Assembly: GCA_014773175.1 (NCBI GenBank)
Contig: VXCM01000049.1
Span: 186,001-250,000, forward strand
Reading direction: 5' to 3'
DNA from: Lucifuga dentata
Lineage: Eukaryota > Chordata > Actinopteri > Ophidiiformes > Bythitidae
Length of the DNA: 64,000 bases
The notes beneath the pieces are model-generated. The model worked only from the letters and a program-made list of their open reading frames with translations. It was not told the origin of the DNA and did not search any database. Made by a program: the position numbers and the translations under genes. Below, piece by piece: positions 24,901 to 36,372 of this stretch (within the stretch, counting starts at the first letter, position 1; the number at the start of each line of letters is the position of its first letter).

Positions 24901-26206
24901 CACCTCATCACCACTTCATCCTATTGGTTTACTGAAATTGTGAATCTAAATCTATAAAGCTGAAAACAGACAAAGCTCATTCTTTATCAAACAGGTGGAT
25001 TTTTTCATGTGAGAAAACTAGAATCCATGTAGAAAATGGATGTCAGTGCAATCTTTCCGTGATGTTTACATATTATAGTTAATCCGGCCTGCTTTTTGGT
25101 TTAAATTCAGAAAGTGTGTGTCTCTTTTGCCCTGCTCTAAGGTGTCTGCTGCATAAACACAGCCTACTTAAAGTGTCCCTGATAAGACTGCTGCAGTGCA
25201 TCTCTATGGAGTCGGCTGCAGCAGGAATGTGGATGTTTTCTCAGTCAAACTATTTTTTTTCGGTGGACTTGACCGCCCAGACGCTTTTGTGCAGCATTAC
25301 GCTCTGTCAGACGGTCACCGCTGACAGATCTCTCATAAGTAAATATGTCTATAAATGGGCAAGCTCTCTCCTTGCTGGTGATCTCTCCCTCCTACACCCC
25401 AACAGGACACACACACTTTCAACTCCCTTCCTCCATGGTGTGTTTTTCACTTTCTCCTTGCTTACTGTGTCATTTCAAACAGTCAAACCAGTTCTCTTCT
25501 CTTTTTACCGAGGTTCATCCTACACTAAAGCTGATGGCCAACTTGATGATATTTTCTGTAATAGAACAGCACTGGGATGGTAACGTGTTTGCAGGCACCT
25601 TTTAAGAAATCTAATACTACCTTTAAAATGTTTTACCCATCCTAATATATTGTGGAATCCAGCTGGTATTTCAGCTTTTATTAAACTTGAAGCTGACCTT
25701 CCACTTATCAAATCCAGAATCACAATTTTCATAGTCTTTCTTGCACAGTGATTCCTCTCTCCATCTCTCTCACACAATCCCTTCTAAACCCCCTTAAAAC
25801 CCCTTTTCTCCCCTTTTTCTCTGCACACTTCCCCCTCTGGTTTATCTTCTATCGTTGTGCATGTCTGAGCAGTAGCCCATTCCTAAAACAGGCTGCCCTG
25901 CTCTGATCCTAATAAAGTTCCTTCTCATTCTCCCAATCTGCAATCCAGCTGTTCCGCATTAGCACATCCAGACTAGGGAGGCCAAAAGAGGCTCATGCAT
26001 GGAAATGTGAATGTGAATTCTCTGGATTTAAGTTTGCCGGATACAAACATACAATAGGGATGGTTTTGTAAGACTGATCTTTAGCTTATTTCTGCGTTAT
26101 CTAGATATCAGAACAGGATTTTTGCATCAGCAGCAAACTGATGACAGATGAACTGAATGCTGTACGACTGCTGAACCTTAGCTTCTCTATTTATCTCTGA
26201 TTTCAG
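21949..26206 (+). other. cdc42ep3: Inferred intron 1 of cdc42ep3
   Basis: It begins GTGAGTAAG and ends with a pyrimidine-rich tract then TTTCAG at 26201-26206, both close to consensus. Length would be 4258 bp. ORFs inside (for example 22401-22889 and 25116-25583) show no recognisable domain and start at non-ATG codons. Near 24617-24727 there are short CA-rich runs. No dispersed repeat was recognised in this stretch, in contrast to the flanks. Confidence 0.6.
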
Positions 26207-26443
26207 AAAAGCGGCTGTTTGACCTTCCGGCAGTCACCAGACCTCGCCAGTACCCTTTGGATTTCTGTTTCCTGATCAATGACACAACCTTTGAAATTAT
26301 TTCTGGAGTTACTGCACCCGACCAGTGTGTTCCTGAGAATGTAACTTGAGCTTTTCCCCTGAGGAACTGTTACATCCAGAACTCATAAAACATTTTCTAC
26401 TGTTCTATCCTCCATATCTGAAATCTCTTTGACAGTGAAAGCC
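26207..26443 (+). other. cdc42ep3: 5' UTR portion of the cdc42ep3 coding exon
   Basis: It runs from the splice acceptor at 26206 to the ATG at 26444 (237 nt). It contains one upstream ATG at 26279 (see the uORF entry). The main ATG has GCC immediately before it, with G at -3, a better initiation context than the upstream one (T at -3). Confidence 0.65.
26279..26344 (+). promoter_or_regulatory. Upstream ORF in cdc42ep3 leader (21 codons)
   Basis: ATG at 26279-26281 opens a 21-codon frame ending at TAA 26342-26344, 99 nt before the main start. It has T at -3 and A at +4, a weak context, so leaky scanning is expected. No conserved peptide is recognised. A role in damping translation is inference only. 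Confidence 0.4.
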
Positions 26444-27532
26444 ATGCCAGCGAAAGCACCCATATACCTGAAACCCACCAATAATAAGAAAGGGAAAAAA
26501 TTTCGACTGAGAGATATTTTGTCTCCAGATATGATCAGTCCACCACTTGGAGACTTTCGCCATACCATTCACATTGGGAGAGGTGGGGAGCGAGATGCCT
26601 TTGGAGACATGTCCTTCCTCCAGGGCAAGTATGAACTCCTACCAGGGAAGGGAGACTCCCATCCTCAGTTTGGCATGCAGAGTGAGTTCCTAAGAGCAAA
26701 CAGCACCTCTGACACTTCCTTTGCCGAGACCCCATCTCCAGTTCTAAAGAATGCGATCTCCCTTCCAAGCATTGGTGGCTGCCAGGCTCTTACCCTTCCT
26801 CTGATCTCCTCCACAGTGTTCTCTCTGCCTCCAGAACCCTTGGAGAACATAGCAAGGCCTATGAATCCAGTGAAGCCTGACAACATAGAGGAGGTAGAAA
26901 TCTTGCAGATGGATGCTTTGCTGCGTTCCATGGATGTCTTCAGCAGCGAGCCCTCATCTCCATCCGCACATATCCAGTCTAAACCTGATGTCCTGCTGGA
27001 TCTGCTGGAAAACACAGATAATTCCACATCTAAAGCAGTCACCAAAGCGAACAAAAAAAACAAGAGTGAAAACAGGATTGACAAGCCACCATCTTATTAC
27101 ATCAATGGCCACATCAATGGCATCTACAAAGCTAATGGAAGTCTGAACAGCAATACAAGCAATGATAGCTTTGACAGCTTTAATGGTCAAGAGGACTTAA
27201 AGAGTAACAGATCAAGCAGCAAGATCTGCAATGGTGGTGGTATTCTCAGTGTCAATGGCATATGCAATGGACACTTTAACAATGACATTACCTTTGGCTT
27301 TAAGAACAAGCTCTCCAAATGCAAAGGAGACTGGGTGGACAGGGACAGTGGGGTGGAAGAGGGCCGTATCTGTGATTTTGAGTTTGAGTTTTCCAAGGAG
27401 AAGAGCACATCACAGGATTCCCTCACCCAGATTACAGGGTCGCTCCTCTCCCTTGAACTTGATCTGGGCCCATCCATCCTGGACGATGTGCTCAACATAA
27501 TGGATAAACCCGCAGCAAAGAGCAGGCCTTAA
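26444..27532 (+). CDS. cdc42ep3: Cdc42 effector protein 3 (Borg2)
   Basis: Seen: an intron-free ORF of 362 codons plus TAA. The N-terminus begins MPAKAPIYLK, followed by a basic stretch (KKGKKF, 15-20). A CRIB motif at residues 31-45 reads I-S-P-P-L-G-D-F-R-H-T-I-H-I-G. A conserved FGDMSFLQGKYELLPG segment lies at 53-68. A BD1-like block (RANSTSD...ETPSPVLKNAISLP) spans about 84-108, and a BD3-like block (GSLLSLELDLGPS..DDVLN.MDK) spans about 327-355. Known of the family: Borg proteins bind GTP-Cdc42 (and TC10) through the CRIB motif and organise septins and actin at the cell cortex. Start choice: the frame is open upstream to a TTG, but ATG 26444 has G at -3 and gives the canonical family N-terminus. 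Oddity: residues 201-293 form an Asn/Ser/Gly/Lys-rich linker with seven Asn-Gly pairs, so the protein is about 100 residues longer than I recall for the human one (about 254). Paralogue choice (3 rather than 1, 2, 4 or 5) rests on the MPAK..IYLK start and the C-terminal block. No neighbouring coding gene is visible. Confidence 0.97.
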   Translation: MPAKAPIYLKPTNNKKGKKFRLRDILSPDMISPPLGDFRHTIHIGRGGERDAFGDMSFLQGKYELLPGKGDSHPQFGMQSEFLRANSTSDTSFAETPSPVLKNAISLPSIGGCQALTLPLISSTVFSLPPEPLENIARPMNPVKPDNIEEVEILQMDALLRSMDVFSSEPSSPSAHIQSKPDVLLDLLENTDNSTSKAVTKANKKNKSENRIDKPPSYYINGHINGIYKANGSLNSNTSNDSFDSFNGQEDLKSNRSSSKICNGGGILSVNGICNGHFNNDITFGFKNKLSKCKGDWVDRDSGVEEGRICDFEFEFSKEKSTSQDSLTQITGSLLSLELDLGPSILDDVLNIMDKPAAKSRP

Positions 27533-28056
27533 GCTGCGCTGAGGTCCCAAGAGGAGAAAGGGAATTATAAACTCTACAGCCATCAGGAGAGAGAGAAAGA
27601 GAGAGAGGGACTCAAAAAGCAATCAAAATGGTGTCTGGATATATCATTGTGATGGGAATGAGCTAAAATAGACCGAGCTGCTTATGTTTTTATTGTCAAA
27701 ACAAATAACTATTGTAGCTTCTATGGAGTGTTGATTCTTCTTTTTGTTTGCCATGCTGCCAGCTAAAACACAGCCATTGTGCCTTTGATTTATTACTGCA
27801 AAATACTACATGATAGATCTGAGTTCTTACGTTGACTATTACAGTATATACACAATGCCTTTGCAAGTGTTGAAGACTTTTCCTTTTTTTTTTTTTTAAC
27901 ATTCTTGATCTCTGATCTCCCCTTCAAATTTAGCATTTTGTGACTTTTAATGTGTTTAACAAAGCACTGTTTTGTTTGTCACATACTTCATTTGCCACAA
28001 AAGTATTTGAAACTACAGAGTACTATGCATATTTTTGTTTTTAATATTGTAACACA

Positions 28057-28062
28057 AATAAA
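28057..28062 (+). promoter_or_regulatory. Polyadenylation hexamer AATAAA, proximal
   Basis: A canonical AATAAA lies about 525 nt after the cdc42ep3 stop, followed within 30 nt by T-rich sequence (ATTTTGTCC). It is the first canonical hexamer seen after the stop and the likeliest proximal poly(A) signal. A second copy is at 28138-28143. Confidence 0.45.
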
Positions 28063-28584
28063 TTCATTTTGTCCTACACTGTCTAATTTCTTGCAAGGGA
28101 CATGGGTCTGTCCTTATGTGTATCAGAAGTCATTCAGAATAAAATTGGGAAGAAAGATAAGAAAAGATGGCTTAGCAGAGAAATCGAAGGAAACAGTTAC
28201 AGACTGACAGAAAGAAACATAGAATGGATTTATTTTTTTGCCTCTGACATTCTTCACATTCTGCCTTCCTGCGCTGCAGTAGGCGCACCAGTGGGCCTTC
28301 ATCTGCCCAACCAGGCGCCTGCTCCATTTGTTTGCATGTGGAAGGGACAGGCAGAGGAGGGGTCTTTAAAATTCCCTGCATTCCAGTCACAGAGCACAAG
28401 TGTCCAGGAACCAGACATAAATCAGCTGTTTCAAGTGAAGAGGGAGGGGTTTGGTCTTAGACCCACACTATCCATCAGGCCGAATGTATAGGGAGATGGT
28501 ATTATAAAGCACATGCTCGCAGCCCACAGGAAAACTTTGCTCAGTGTTGAGCGATGGATGAGCCCTCTCCTTTTGTCTAGTTAC

Positions 28585-28590
28585 AATAAA
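28585..28590 (+). promoter_or_regulatory. Polyadenylation hexamer AATAAA, distal
   Basis: This AATAAA, about 1.05 kb after the stop, is followed by GATGTGTTGACC, a GU-rich downstream context typical of a used site. It may give a longer alternative 3' UTR. Confidence 0.4.
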
Positions 28591-28620
28591 GATGTGTTGA
28601 CCCAGCAGGGTTGAAGAAAC

Positions 28621-29548
28621 AGTCTGAAAGAGCAAGACAGTAGTAATTACCCAAATTTTCAGCCTCTTGAACTCAACCACCCCTTCATAGCAGCACCCTC
28701 CTCACCCTGAGCCTCTGTTTCTATGGGCCCTTTAGTGAAGACATATGTAGGGTAAGTCAAGACAAGACCCTATGGAGGCCTATGTTGTTCCCCTTGAATA
28801 CCGTACATATGAAGCCCTTGACAAATTCAAGATAAGACCGGCATCTCTGGACACCCACGTGCCACTGGGTCATGCAGGCCTCCCTGCATTCCACATCCAA
28901 AGTTGTTTGTGTCACCAAACTAATTTTACATGCAGTTAATTAGTTGGGTTTGAATCCATTTCTGTCATTGAGCAGGCTGATAGGCGAACCTATTCAAATT
29001 CCTCAAAGACCTCAGAAAATCCATAAACAACCACAACTGGGCCAGTGAAGGCATCTTAAGCCATCATAAACCAGATGTTAGAGGAGACATCAACATTTCC
29101 CCACGCAGCAAAAACCATGTCATGGCAGATACCTCAACCACTGGAAAATCCCAGCATTAGTGCTAAAGAGTTTGCATATGTTGAAACACACAACATCCAC
29201 AAGTAATGGAACCCTTTTCTGTCAAGGTAATTACTATGGTTATACCTGCAATGGTGCATCATTGACGTGAAGACAGCCTTCATTTGACAGCAAATTCCCT
29301 TCTGTTTATAAAAGAAGTTGCATCAAGCATGTTGTGTAACATATTAGAAGTATGTACCAAAGCTCCTTGACACGAAATATCAGGAAATAGCAGCATTTTG
29401 AGAAATCCAATACAAATACTCCACATATGTTACATTCTGTACTCTGCTTCCATATTTTCCTACTTTGACTTCAGTGAGTTACATGACATGCACAGTTATT
29501 TTTGTTTGTCTGAGGGAGCAATTGGCTTTGAAGCTTCATACTTGTAGA
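28621..29548. other. Intergenic, no gene seen
   Basis: Sequence downstream of the distal poly(A) signal. No repeat or coding signal was recognised. Confidence 0.5.
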
Positions 29549-30010
29549 GCAGAGGTGGAATTTAGTCAGCTATAATTTTTAATTACATGTACTTTGCTTG
29601 AGTATTATAAATTTTTGGAGAGTCTATGTTTAGTTTACAGACTTTACTAGCCACTTAGATTTTTTTGTGGAATGTCATGTATGATAAAGCCATAAAATGT
29701 GATGCATTGCTATAGATTAACCTACACAGAAGTATAAAGTACTGAGCCAATATTAAGAAACAGCCTGCCAATCTATAAACAGACTTTCTTTTCTTATATT
29801 AAAATCCTTTATAAGTAAAAAGTGATTAAAGCCACAATGGAAAAATACGCCATTACAAATAAAAGTCCTGCATACAAAGTTTTTGCTTAGGTAAACTTAA
29901 ATAAGCTTTAGCAATACAATTTGTCAAATATAAAGTAAAAATCACTCATTCTAAAGAATGGTTCCTTCCAGATTGTTATAATCTGATATAAATAATCTGA
30001 TATATATATA

Positions 30011-30240
30011 TCCATCCATTTTCTAAACCCGTTTGTCCTGTTGAGGGTCACAGGGGGCTGGAGCCTATCCCAGCGGTCATAGGTCGAGAGGCGGGATACA
30101 CCCTGGACAGATTTCCAGTCTATCGCAGGGCTGACACAGAGACAGACAAACACATTCACACTCTCATTCACACCTACGGGCAATTTAGAGTTCCCAGTTC
30201 ACCTGACATGCATGTCTTTGGAGGTGGGAGGAAGCCGGAG
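30011..30240 (-). mobile_element. 5'-truncated tRNA-type SINE (GGAT tail)
   Basis: On the minus strand it runs from the GGAGGAAGCC side to GAAAATGGATGGA. It shares AGCCTATCCCAGC, GCGGG.TACACCCTGGACAG and CAATTTAGAGTT with 56199-56444. The left flank is (TA)n, which hides any target duplication. Confidence 0.75.
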
Positions 30241-30241
30241 C

Positions 30242-30292
30242 ACATATATATATATATATATATAAACTGAAGGAAGAAGAGAGGCAAAAGCA

Positions 30293-30344
<52 letters not shown>

Positions 30345-30350
30345 GAAAGA
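30242..30350. repeat. (TA)n then (AAAG)n simple repeats
   Basis: TA tract about 30244-30264; AAAG tetranucleotide tract about 30294-30350. Confidence 0.95.
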
Positions 30351-30591
30351 AATAACTACAGCAGTAACAAATGTAATGCAGAAACAAATACAACTAAATA
30401 CTAAAATTTCTGTAGGGTTTTTACTTGTAATGCAATGTTATAGTATAATTTATAATTTATAATTTTTCTTAAAGGGTCTGAATACTTTTTCCATCACTTA
30501 CTTGTAGAAGTTCATCTTATGTAAATGCTCGGCTGTCATTTCAATTATTTTAAAGCCCAGATAACAAATCTGTTGGCTCAGCTTGAACAGT

Positions 30592-30600
30592 GTGTGTGTN

Positions 30601-30650
<50 letters not shown>
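30592..30650. repeat. (TG)n microsatellite with single N (30600)
   Basis: A TG tract of about 59 bp with one N near its start, a probable contig join. Confidence 0.95.
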
Positions 30651-30651
<1 letters not shown>

Positions 30652-31327
30652 ACCCCTGGCAGACTCAGACTGTCTTCTTCTCTTTCTGCTTTAGTCTCTG
30701 AGACCCTGAGGGCAGAGGAGAACATACCAGAGATATTCCAGTTGGACTGTTTCTCATTACAACAGGGCCAAGGTGGAAGTTTGACCTGGAGAAACCTTGA
30801 ATCTAACTGCCATAGACTTTCAGCACGAGCACCACAAAGATGCTGTACAGTTACACAATCATGCGCCTCATTGTGTGACACCCACAGACTCCAAACAATA
30901 TTCCAGTTGTTTTAGGTTATTTCTGTGGGCTCTGTTCAGTTTATTTGATTTCTCAAACAAAATTCACTCAGAACATTAATTTTATTTGACTGAGAATAAA
31001 GGAAGGATTGACAAATTAGTGACATTACTCCAGAGAGACGTGCCCTCCAAAGAGGGAGGTGATATGGGTGTTGCCACTATCTTCTTCCTTGTAATTTCCC
31101 AACCAGTTGCTTACTGGATAAAAACAAAAAGCCCCTTTAGTCAATTCTGTCTCTTTGACTTTGATCCTGTGGTTTAGTACAGTGGTGACAAAACATGCAT
31201 GGGAACAAAGATGGCACACAAGGCCTGATAGCCTGCTCTGCAACATTTCTGGAGAATAACTAGGAAATATAAGGGTAAATGTCTTCCACCTATGATTGTT
31301 TTTCATAATCAAACAGAATACAGGTTG

Positions 31328-31852
31328 AAGTGGTGGAAGAAGACCTCAAATCCTTACTTAAGGAAAAGTCAATATGGAAAAATACACCTACATTCAAAAT
31401 TCAACTAAAGTAAATAAGAACTAGCAGTAAAAGCAGGGTCAAATGTAAAAGTACTCATTGTGAAGAATTGTTCCTGACAGTGTTAACTTTTGAAAATTCC
31501 AATATTCAGAGATATGAGGTTTTTCATGGAACAGTGTGGGGGGAAAAAAACTTGAATTTCAAATTCTCATATCTAAAAACATGGAAAATACTAATACTTT
31601 TTGATCAGTTGAAGCGTCACATGCTTTTCTACAGTGTATTTCCCTTTCTGTAAAACTCTTAAGAAAATTTAAAAAACATGCATTGTGTCATCAGCCAAAA
31701 ACAAGGCAGATATATAAAGTTTTTATGTGACAAAGCAGTATCCTGTGATTTTGTGAAATGTTAACATTATTCATCAGATAAATGTAGTGGAGTAAAAGTA
31801 ACAGAAAATGGAAATACTCAAGTAAAGTGCAAGTAACTACTTTCTGCACCTG
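31328..31852 (-). mobile_element. hAT-like element, related to 29549-30500, inverted
   Basis: It begins AGTGGTGGAAGAAGACC and ends near TTTCTGCACCTG. Internal phrases (TCCTTACTTAAGG, AAAATACACC, GGAAATACTCAAGTAAAG) are reverse-complement relatives of the same teleost repeat family. No target duplication is evident. A third, shorter fragment lies at about 39765-39870. Confidence 0.6.
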
Positions 31853-31859
31853 TCAGTTT

Positions 31860-33184
31860 GTGACAGGCAGATTCTATCATGTTTCCTGAAAATATTTGCT
31901 TTTACACTATGGCTAAATTCATTCAAGAACATGTCGTGAAAACACTGGTGATCCAGGGAATTCATCTCCTCAGTTTCCTGGGCTATGGTGTCAGTTCACC
32001 GATGAATAAGCTTTGGCCCCGAGGCCAGCAGTGCCAAAGAAAGCAGAGCAGCTAAGACCCAGCAAAAGTTTCCACCCAACCTCCACAACAGAGCTGCATA
32101 ATGTGCACACTGTCTCTCACACTGAGGTGTTAGTGAAGGAGCCCCTCATAGCAGGATTTGAGCCATGTCAGGCAGATAGGAAAGAAATTTTAATAAGACG
32201 TTTCATTTCACTGGCTGTAGATGGGTGACAGCAGATACATGAGGAGTAGGATAAATCTCCTCGTTTTCCCCAAAATGTTCTGCTCCACAAAACGAGCCCA
32301 AACACATATACAGTTAAGCATTTTCCCTCCATCCAACAGACTGAACTGGAGGAAATATCTGAGGTATGAGCACAGCTTTTCTCAGAAATGTTATTGTAAA
32401 ATATTTCTCTCACATCTAGAGACTTATCATTCATCACTGATACAAACACTGTACCTGCTCCAAAAGTAAATGCCACAATCACAGCTTATAAATAGGAAGT
32501 TTCTTGGGAACATTTACTTTGGGATGCTGAGCATAGAGGCTGGACTCAAGTGTTCCTCAGATCTGCTGATTTAGCAGTGTGCAGGGCCGTAGCTCCCTTT
32601 CAAAAGATAACAAGTGTAGAGCGCAGCAAGCTTATTGTCAGGGGTGAAGAAAATGAGAAGAGTTTGATGCAGTGCAGATACGAGCGTGCTCACATGAAGT
32701 TTGCAAGTTTGGTCTGGCAGGCAGTAGATACAGTACCTTGCATTTACAGCGCTGTTGACTGTTGTTTGGCTGACAGTAACCATAGAGTTGGTTGGGTCTT
32801 CAGCATATGAAGGCTGAAATGAGGGCAGACGGAGAACGAGAGCTAAACAGAGCAGTGACACCTCAGAGGATCAGGACGCCGGCGTGACAGAACACAGGCA
32901 CCATTTAACCACACACACCAACACAAGAGCTGCACTTGCATATGCATTTCATTTACCTGTAACAAACTGTTTTGCACTTGCCTGCATCTTAGTTTCAGGG
33001 CTTTTTTTTAACCGTATGATCTGTTGTGTATTGTGCTAGTCAGCTTACTCTGACTACATTTAATCAAATCGCAGATTTGAGATCTCCATTTTTGGATGAT
33101 GACATCAATTGTAGGGATATTGATTATTTCATTGCAGAAATTCAGTATTCCACTCCAAACTCCCTAAAAGTCTCAGCCCTGCAT
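31860..33184. other. Intergenic, no gene seen
   Basis: Overlapping short ORFs at 32168-32861 on both strands carry no recognisable domain. No dispersed repeat was identified. Confidence 0.5.
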
Positions 33185-33299
33185 TCAGAGCTCAATCCAG
33201 GGGTGGATCCCTGAATTTTTAAAATGATTTCTTAATATTAACATGTAGGGTGTTTATCAATGTTTTTCCTTCTTCAAACATATTACACCAATGTTAGTT

Positions 33300-33347
<48 letters not shown>

Positions 33348-33660
33348 TTATTTATTTCATGATAGACTATCAATAGGTCTGAGGTCATGTCAAGGAATTG
33401 CTGTACAGTAACAGAGTACAAACATGCAACAAACATTGTGTAGCTGAGATGATGCTGATTTAGTAGCATGCAAACGGTTTTGATCTTTCTTTAATATGTA
33501 AAGAGTTTGACTCAGAAAATATTATGTTTATAACAGTCATTTCTTTCTCTTTAGGCCAGTATATTATTAGAATAAGACAAATTTGGCCTAGGCTTGTTTG
33601 GCCCTGGCATGCTCTAGTGAGGGCTCTTCTACTTAGAATTAGTATCATCTGGTATCAAGT
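33185..33660 (+). repeat. Dispersed repeat family R1, copy 1
   Basis: It shares GGGGTGGATCC...TTTTTAAAAT.ATTTCTTAA and later TTTAGGCCAGTATATTATTAGAA with copies at about 40050-40400 and 51680-52020. The copy is split by poly(A)/(TA)n/(TTTA)n at 33301-33357. The family resembles an abundant vertebrate repeat that I cannot name with confidence. Confidence 0.5.
33301..33357. repeat. A-tract, (TA)n and (TTTA)n
   Basis: Successive poly(A), TA dinucleotide and TTTA runs. Confidence 0.95.
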
Positions 33661-35671
33661 ATCACAGACCAGTAAGGTTGTTTACATGATCATGCTGTAT
33701 ACAGAAAACCTATGGCATATCCTATTATTTCTGTGCATTTAATGCCAAATTGATATAATTACATCTTTGTGCATCTGCCTTGTATGGCCTTAGGTGTCAC
33801 AAATAATGATGTTGTCAGATAATAAGAAATTTTTAACTTTGAACTCCAAAACCAAAAGTGTATTTATCACTGTACTACCAGATAAACAGCAGAGAAAGTC
33901 AGTGTGTGTACTTAGCTGAGCATGGGGCATTTTACAAGGAGTAAGTATTCCTCTGTTGTAAATAAGGTCAAGGAATCAAGGTTTAAATTTAGCTGTTACA
34001 GCTTTACTGACTTGAGAAAAGTTCTCAGAGGTATTTTGATGGATACTTGATGCTAAATTTGCATCAAAAACTATGTCCTTAAAACTGGCCCAAAAGTAAG
34101 AAAAGGAATAAATTTATCAAAATTATGATAAAAATCCAGTAATGCTTTTTTTAATGAAATTTACAGTTTCAACAATGATTTATAACAATGTCATCCCTGT
34201 AGCTCACCCAATAAGTCACAACTGTGTTCAGTTTCTGAGTTCTGCAATTCAAAAATCAAGTCAGACATATGCATTTTTTTTTTTCAAGAAAAAAATGTGA
34301 CATTGACTTCACATGTCAGATACATGTCTCATTCACAACCCTCTTGTCAGCTTTACAATAAATACTGGAATATTTCTTCAGGACATGGGGCTGAGCACAA
34401 AGTCTGCGCTTGCCATTTCAATCGGCTTACTTAACAAGAACCCCCACTCTGCAAACATTCCATGAATTATTCATATTTATTCATATTTCTTTCAGATCAG
34501 GAAGAATTGGATTGTGACTGACCCCAACTGGATGGGACAGTAATGTATGCTCTCTCTGGGCTGTATCTGAGCTGTCCTTCTAAGGACATGCAAGGGAATG
34601 ACACCAAAGGCTGGGCTCATGTTAGTCCTTCCAAGATCACCCTTGACTCTATTTTGTCTCTTTTCAAATGGCATGCCTCTTATCCAGGGCAGCAACTGCC
34701 CATTAGGGTGCTCTCCTCTGTCCAACGGGTCTATATTCACCCAGTGGAGGTATTTATATATTTGCTCTTTGCTACGTTTCCTCCAGACAGTCCTATGAGA
34801 CTCCCTTTAATGCCGTGCAGAAGGAAGCATGGTGGGCTTAGGGGGTATCTCCCTTAATAGATGTGAGTGACATCACTTGCCATCTTTTCCTCTTGCAGCT
34901 CAACAACACATCTGTCACCCTAATGGGATCACTGTCCTCAGTCACCTCCTGGGATCTGGCAGGGAGGCAGTCAGCAGTTTGCTGAGTTGCATGCACTGGC
35001 AGATAAGGAATGAATAGTTCAGACATCACGTGTACAAAATATCTGAGGATATTCTTTCTTTAGCTTTAATTGATACTCAGTTGTTACTGTTGATTCTTAA
35101 AATTAATTTTCAGTCATATGGACCATTGATAAGCCCCTTCTTGGGGTGAACTGTTAACGTTATCAGTTGTAAAGCTCCAGGCAGACGCACAGCCCTGATG
35201 TATCACGTTTACTTTAAGTTGTCCTGGCTAACATTTTAGCAAACAATTTATTTACACATCCATGAGTCGCAAACTTACTATACATTAGCTTGTTAGATGT
35301 TTAATTCTTTTCATTACTAGTTTCTTTGAGTTATTTTGAGCTGAAGAAGCAGAGTTGGTGTGAACCAATGAATGGCAAACATATCCTTTATTTAATGAAA
35401 TAAAAACCCAAATAATGAGATAAAAGAGTTTAAATCCCCATACAGATGCAAAGCTGGATGATTATTCCCTATGGACGCAACACTTCAGATGAAACTTTGA
35501 CATTATAAAGAGTTATTTATTGAACCAATGCTAATATCAACAATATTGGCTATTGTAGATTTAATTTTGCCTGCTAAAACTGAATTCAAAGTGGTAAAGT
35601 TAGTTGGATCCTGCCTTTCTGTGTAGAGTTTGTATCAGTTTCATCCTGTTACAAGCAACCACAGCATGTTT
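33661..35671. other. Intergenic, no gene seen
   Basis: ORFs of up to 104 codons at 34492-34857 overlap on both strands without recognisable domains. No other feature. Confidence 0.5.
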
Positions 35672-35868
35672 AGTTTCCTCCCACAGTTCAAAAACATGTA
35701 ACTTAGGTAAACCAGAGACTCAAAAATTACTTGTAGGTGTGAATATGAGTGTGAATGTGTTTGTCCATCTGTGTGTTAGCCCTGTGATTGTCTGGTGACC
35801 TGTCCAGCAGTAGCCTGCCTCTCCTTCAATCATCTGCAACCCTGTACAGGATAATGGACATGGATGGA
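35672..35868 (+). mobile_element. Diverged 5'-truncated SINE fragment
   Basis: It has the order TTTCCTCCCACAG, TAGGTGTGAATATGAGTG, TGTGTTAGCCCTG, GGTGACCTGTCCAG and GGACATGGATGGA, the 3' two-thirds of the SINE at 36150-36496, in + orientation. Confidence 0.65.
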
Positions 35869-36149
35869 AATTTGAACTCTGCAACTTCTCCAGTCAACAG
35901 GAAACTGATTGTTGACTTGCTTGTTTGGGTTAATTGCCTTATTTAGTTCCATTAGTTCTCTGGGAAGGCCTTTACTGAGCTTATACAGCTCTGAAAAAAG
36001 CAAATCTGACCATCTTACCAAGAAATTGTTTCAATGTAGTAAATTGTGTCAGTGTTGAATTCCTGGCAGTTCTTTGAGAGATGACTGAGTCAATACTGAG
36101 TTATCCAAGATCATATAAAATGACATACTTTAGTAATGGGATGGGAGAC

Positions 36150-36324
36150 ATGGAGGCTTAGTAGTCAGCATTGTTCATCACAGCAAGAAGGTGCTGGATT
36201 CGAATCCAACTTGGTCCTTTCGGCACGGAGATGCATTGTTCTCTCTGTGTGGGTTTCCCCATGTGCCCACACAGACACACCTCCAAAGACACACACATTA
36301 GGTGAACTGGAAACTCTAAATTGA

Positions 36325-36372
<48 letters not shown>

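Larger units (their letters stand above)
27533..28620 (+). other. cdc42ep3: cdc42ep3 3' UTR region
   Basis: It follows the stop codon. It opens with a GA-rich stretch (27584-27608), then AT-rich sequence with AATAAA hexamers at 28057, 28138 and 28585. The true end is unknown. The stretch 28240-28480 is more GC-rich and complex than its surroundings and could be UTR or a downstream regulatory block. ORFs here (28102-28491) have no recognisable domain. Confidence 0.45.
29549..30500 (+). mobile_element. hAT-like element with target duplication and nested SINE
   Basis: The left end is (G)CAGAGGTGGAA and the right end reads inward AAGTGATGGAA. Both sit inside a shared 10-bp flank, TACTTGTAGA (29539-29548 and 30499-30508), consistent with an 8-bp hAT target duplication. 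The interior carries phrases (TTGCTTGAGTATTATA, GATGCATTGCTATA, AAGTCCTGCAT) characteristic of a very abundant teleost repeat with 'TACTTGAGTA'-type sequence. It is non-coding. A SINE fragment (30011-30240) and TA and AAAG repeats have been inserted or expanded inside it. Confidence 0.7.

Noticed and set aside
25116..25583. 155-codon ORF, plus strand
   Set aside because: Non-ATG start, intronic position and no recognisable family.
26665..27498. ORFs antisense or frame-shifted to cdc42ep3 (139, 103, 89 codons)
   Set aside because: Shadows of the real coding sequence, whose frame carries all family motifs.
28102..28491. 129-codon ORF after cdc42ep3
   Set aside because: Lies in the likely 3' UTR, overlaps a poly(A) hexamer and has no domain.
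34492..34857. Overlapping 82-104-codon ORFs on both strands
   Set aside because: No recognisable motif and no exon signals.
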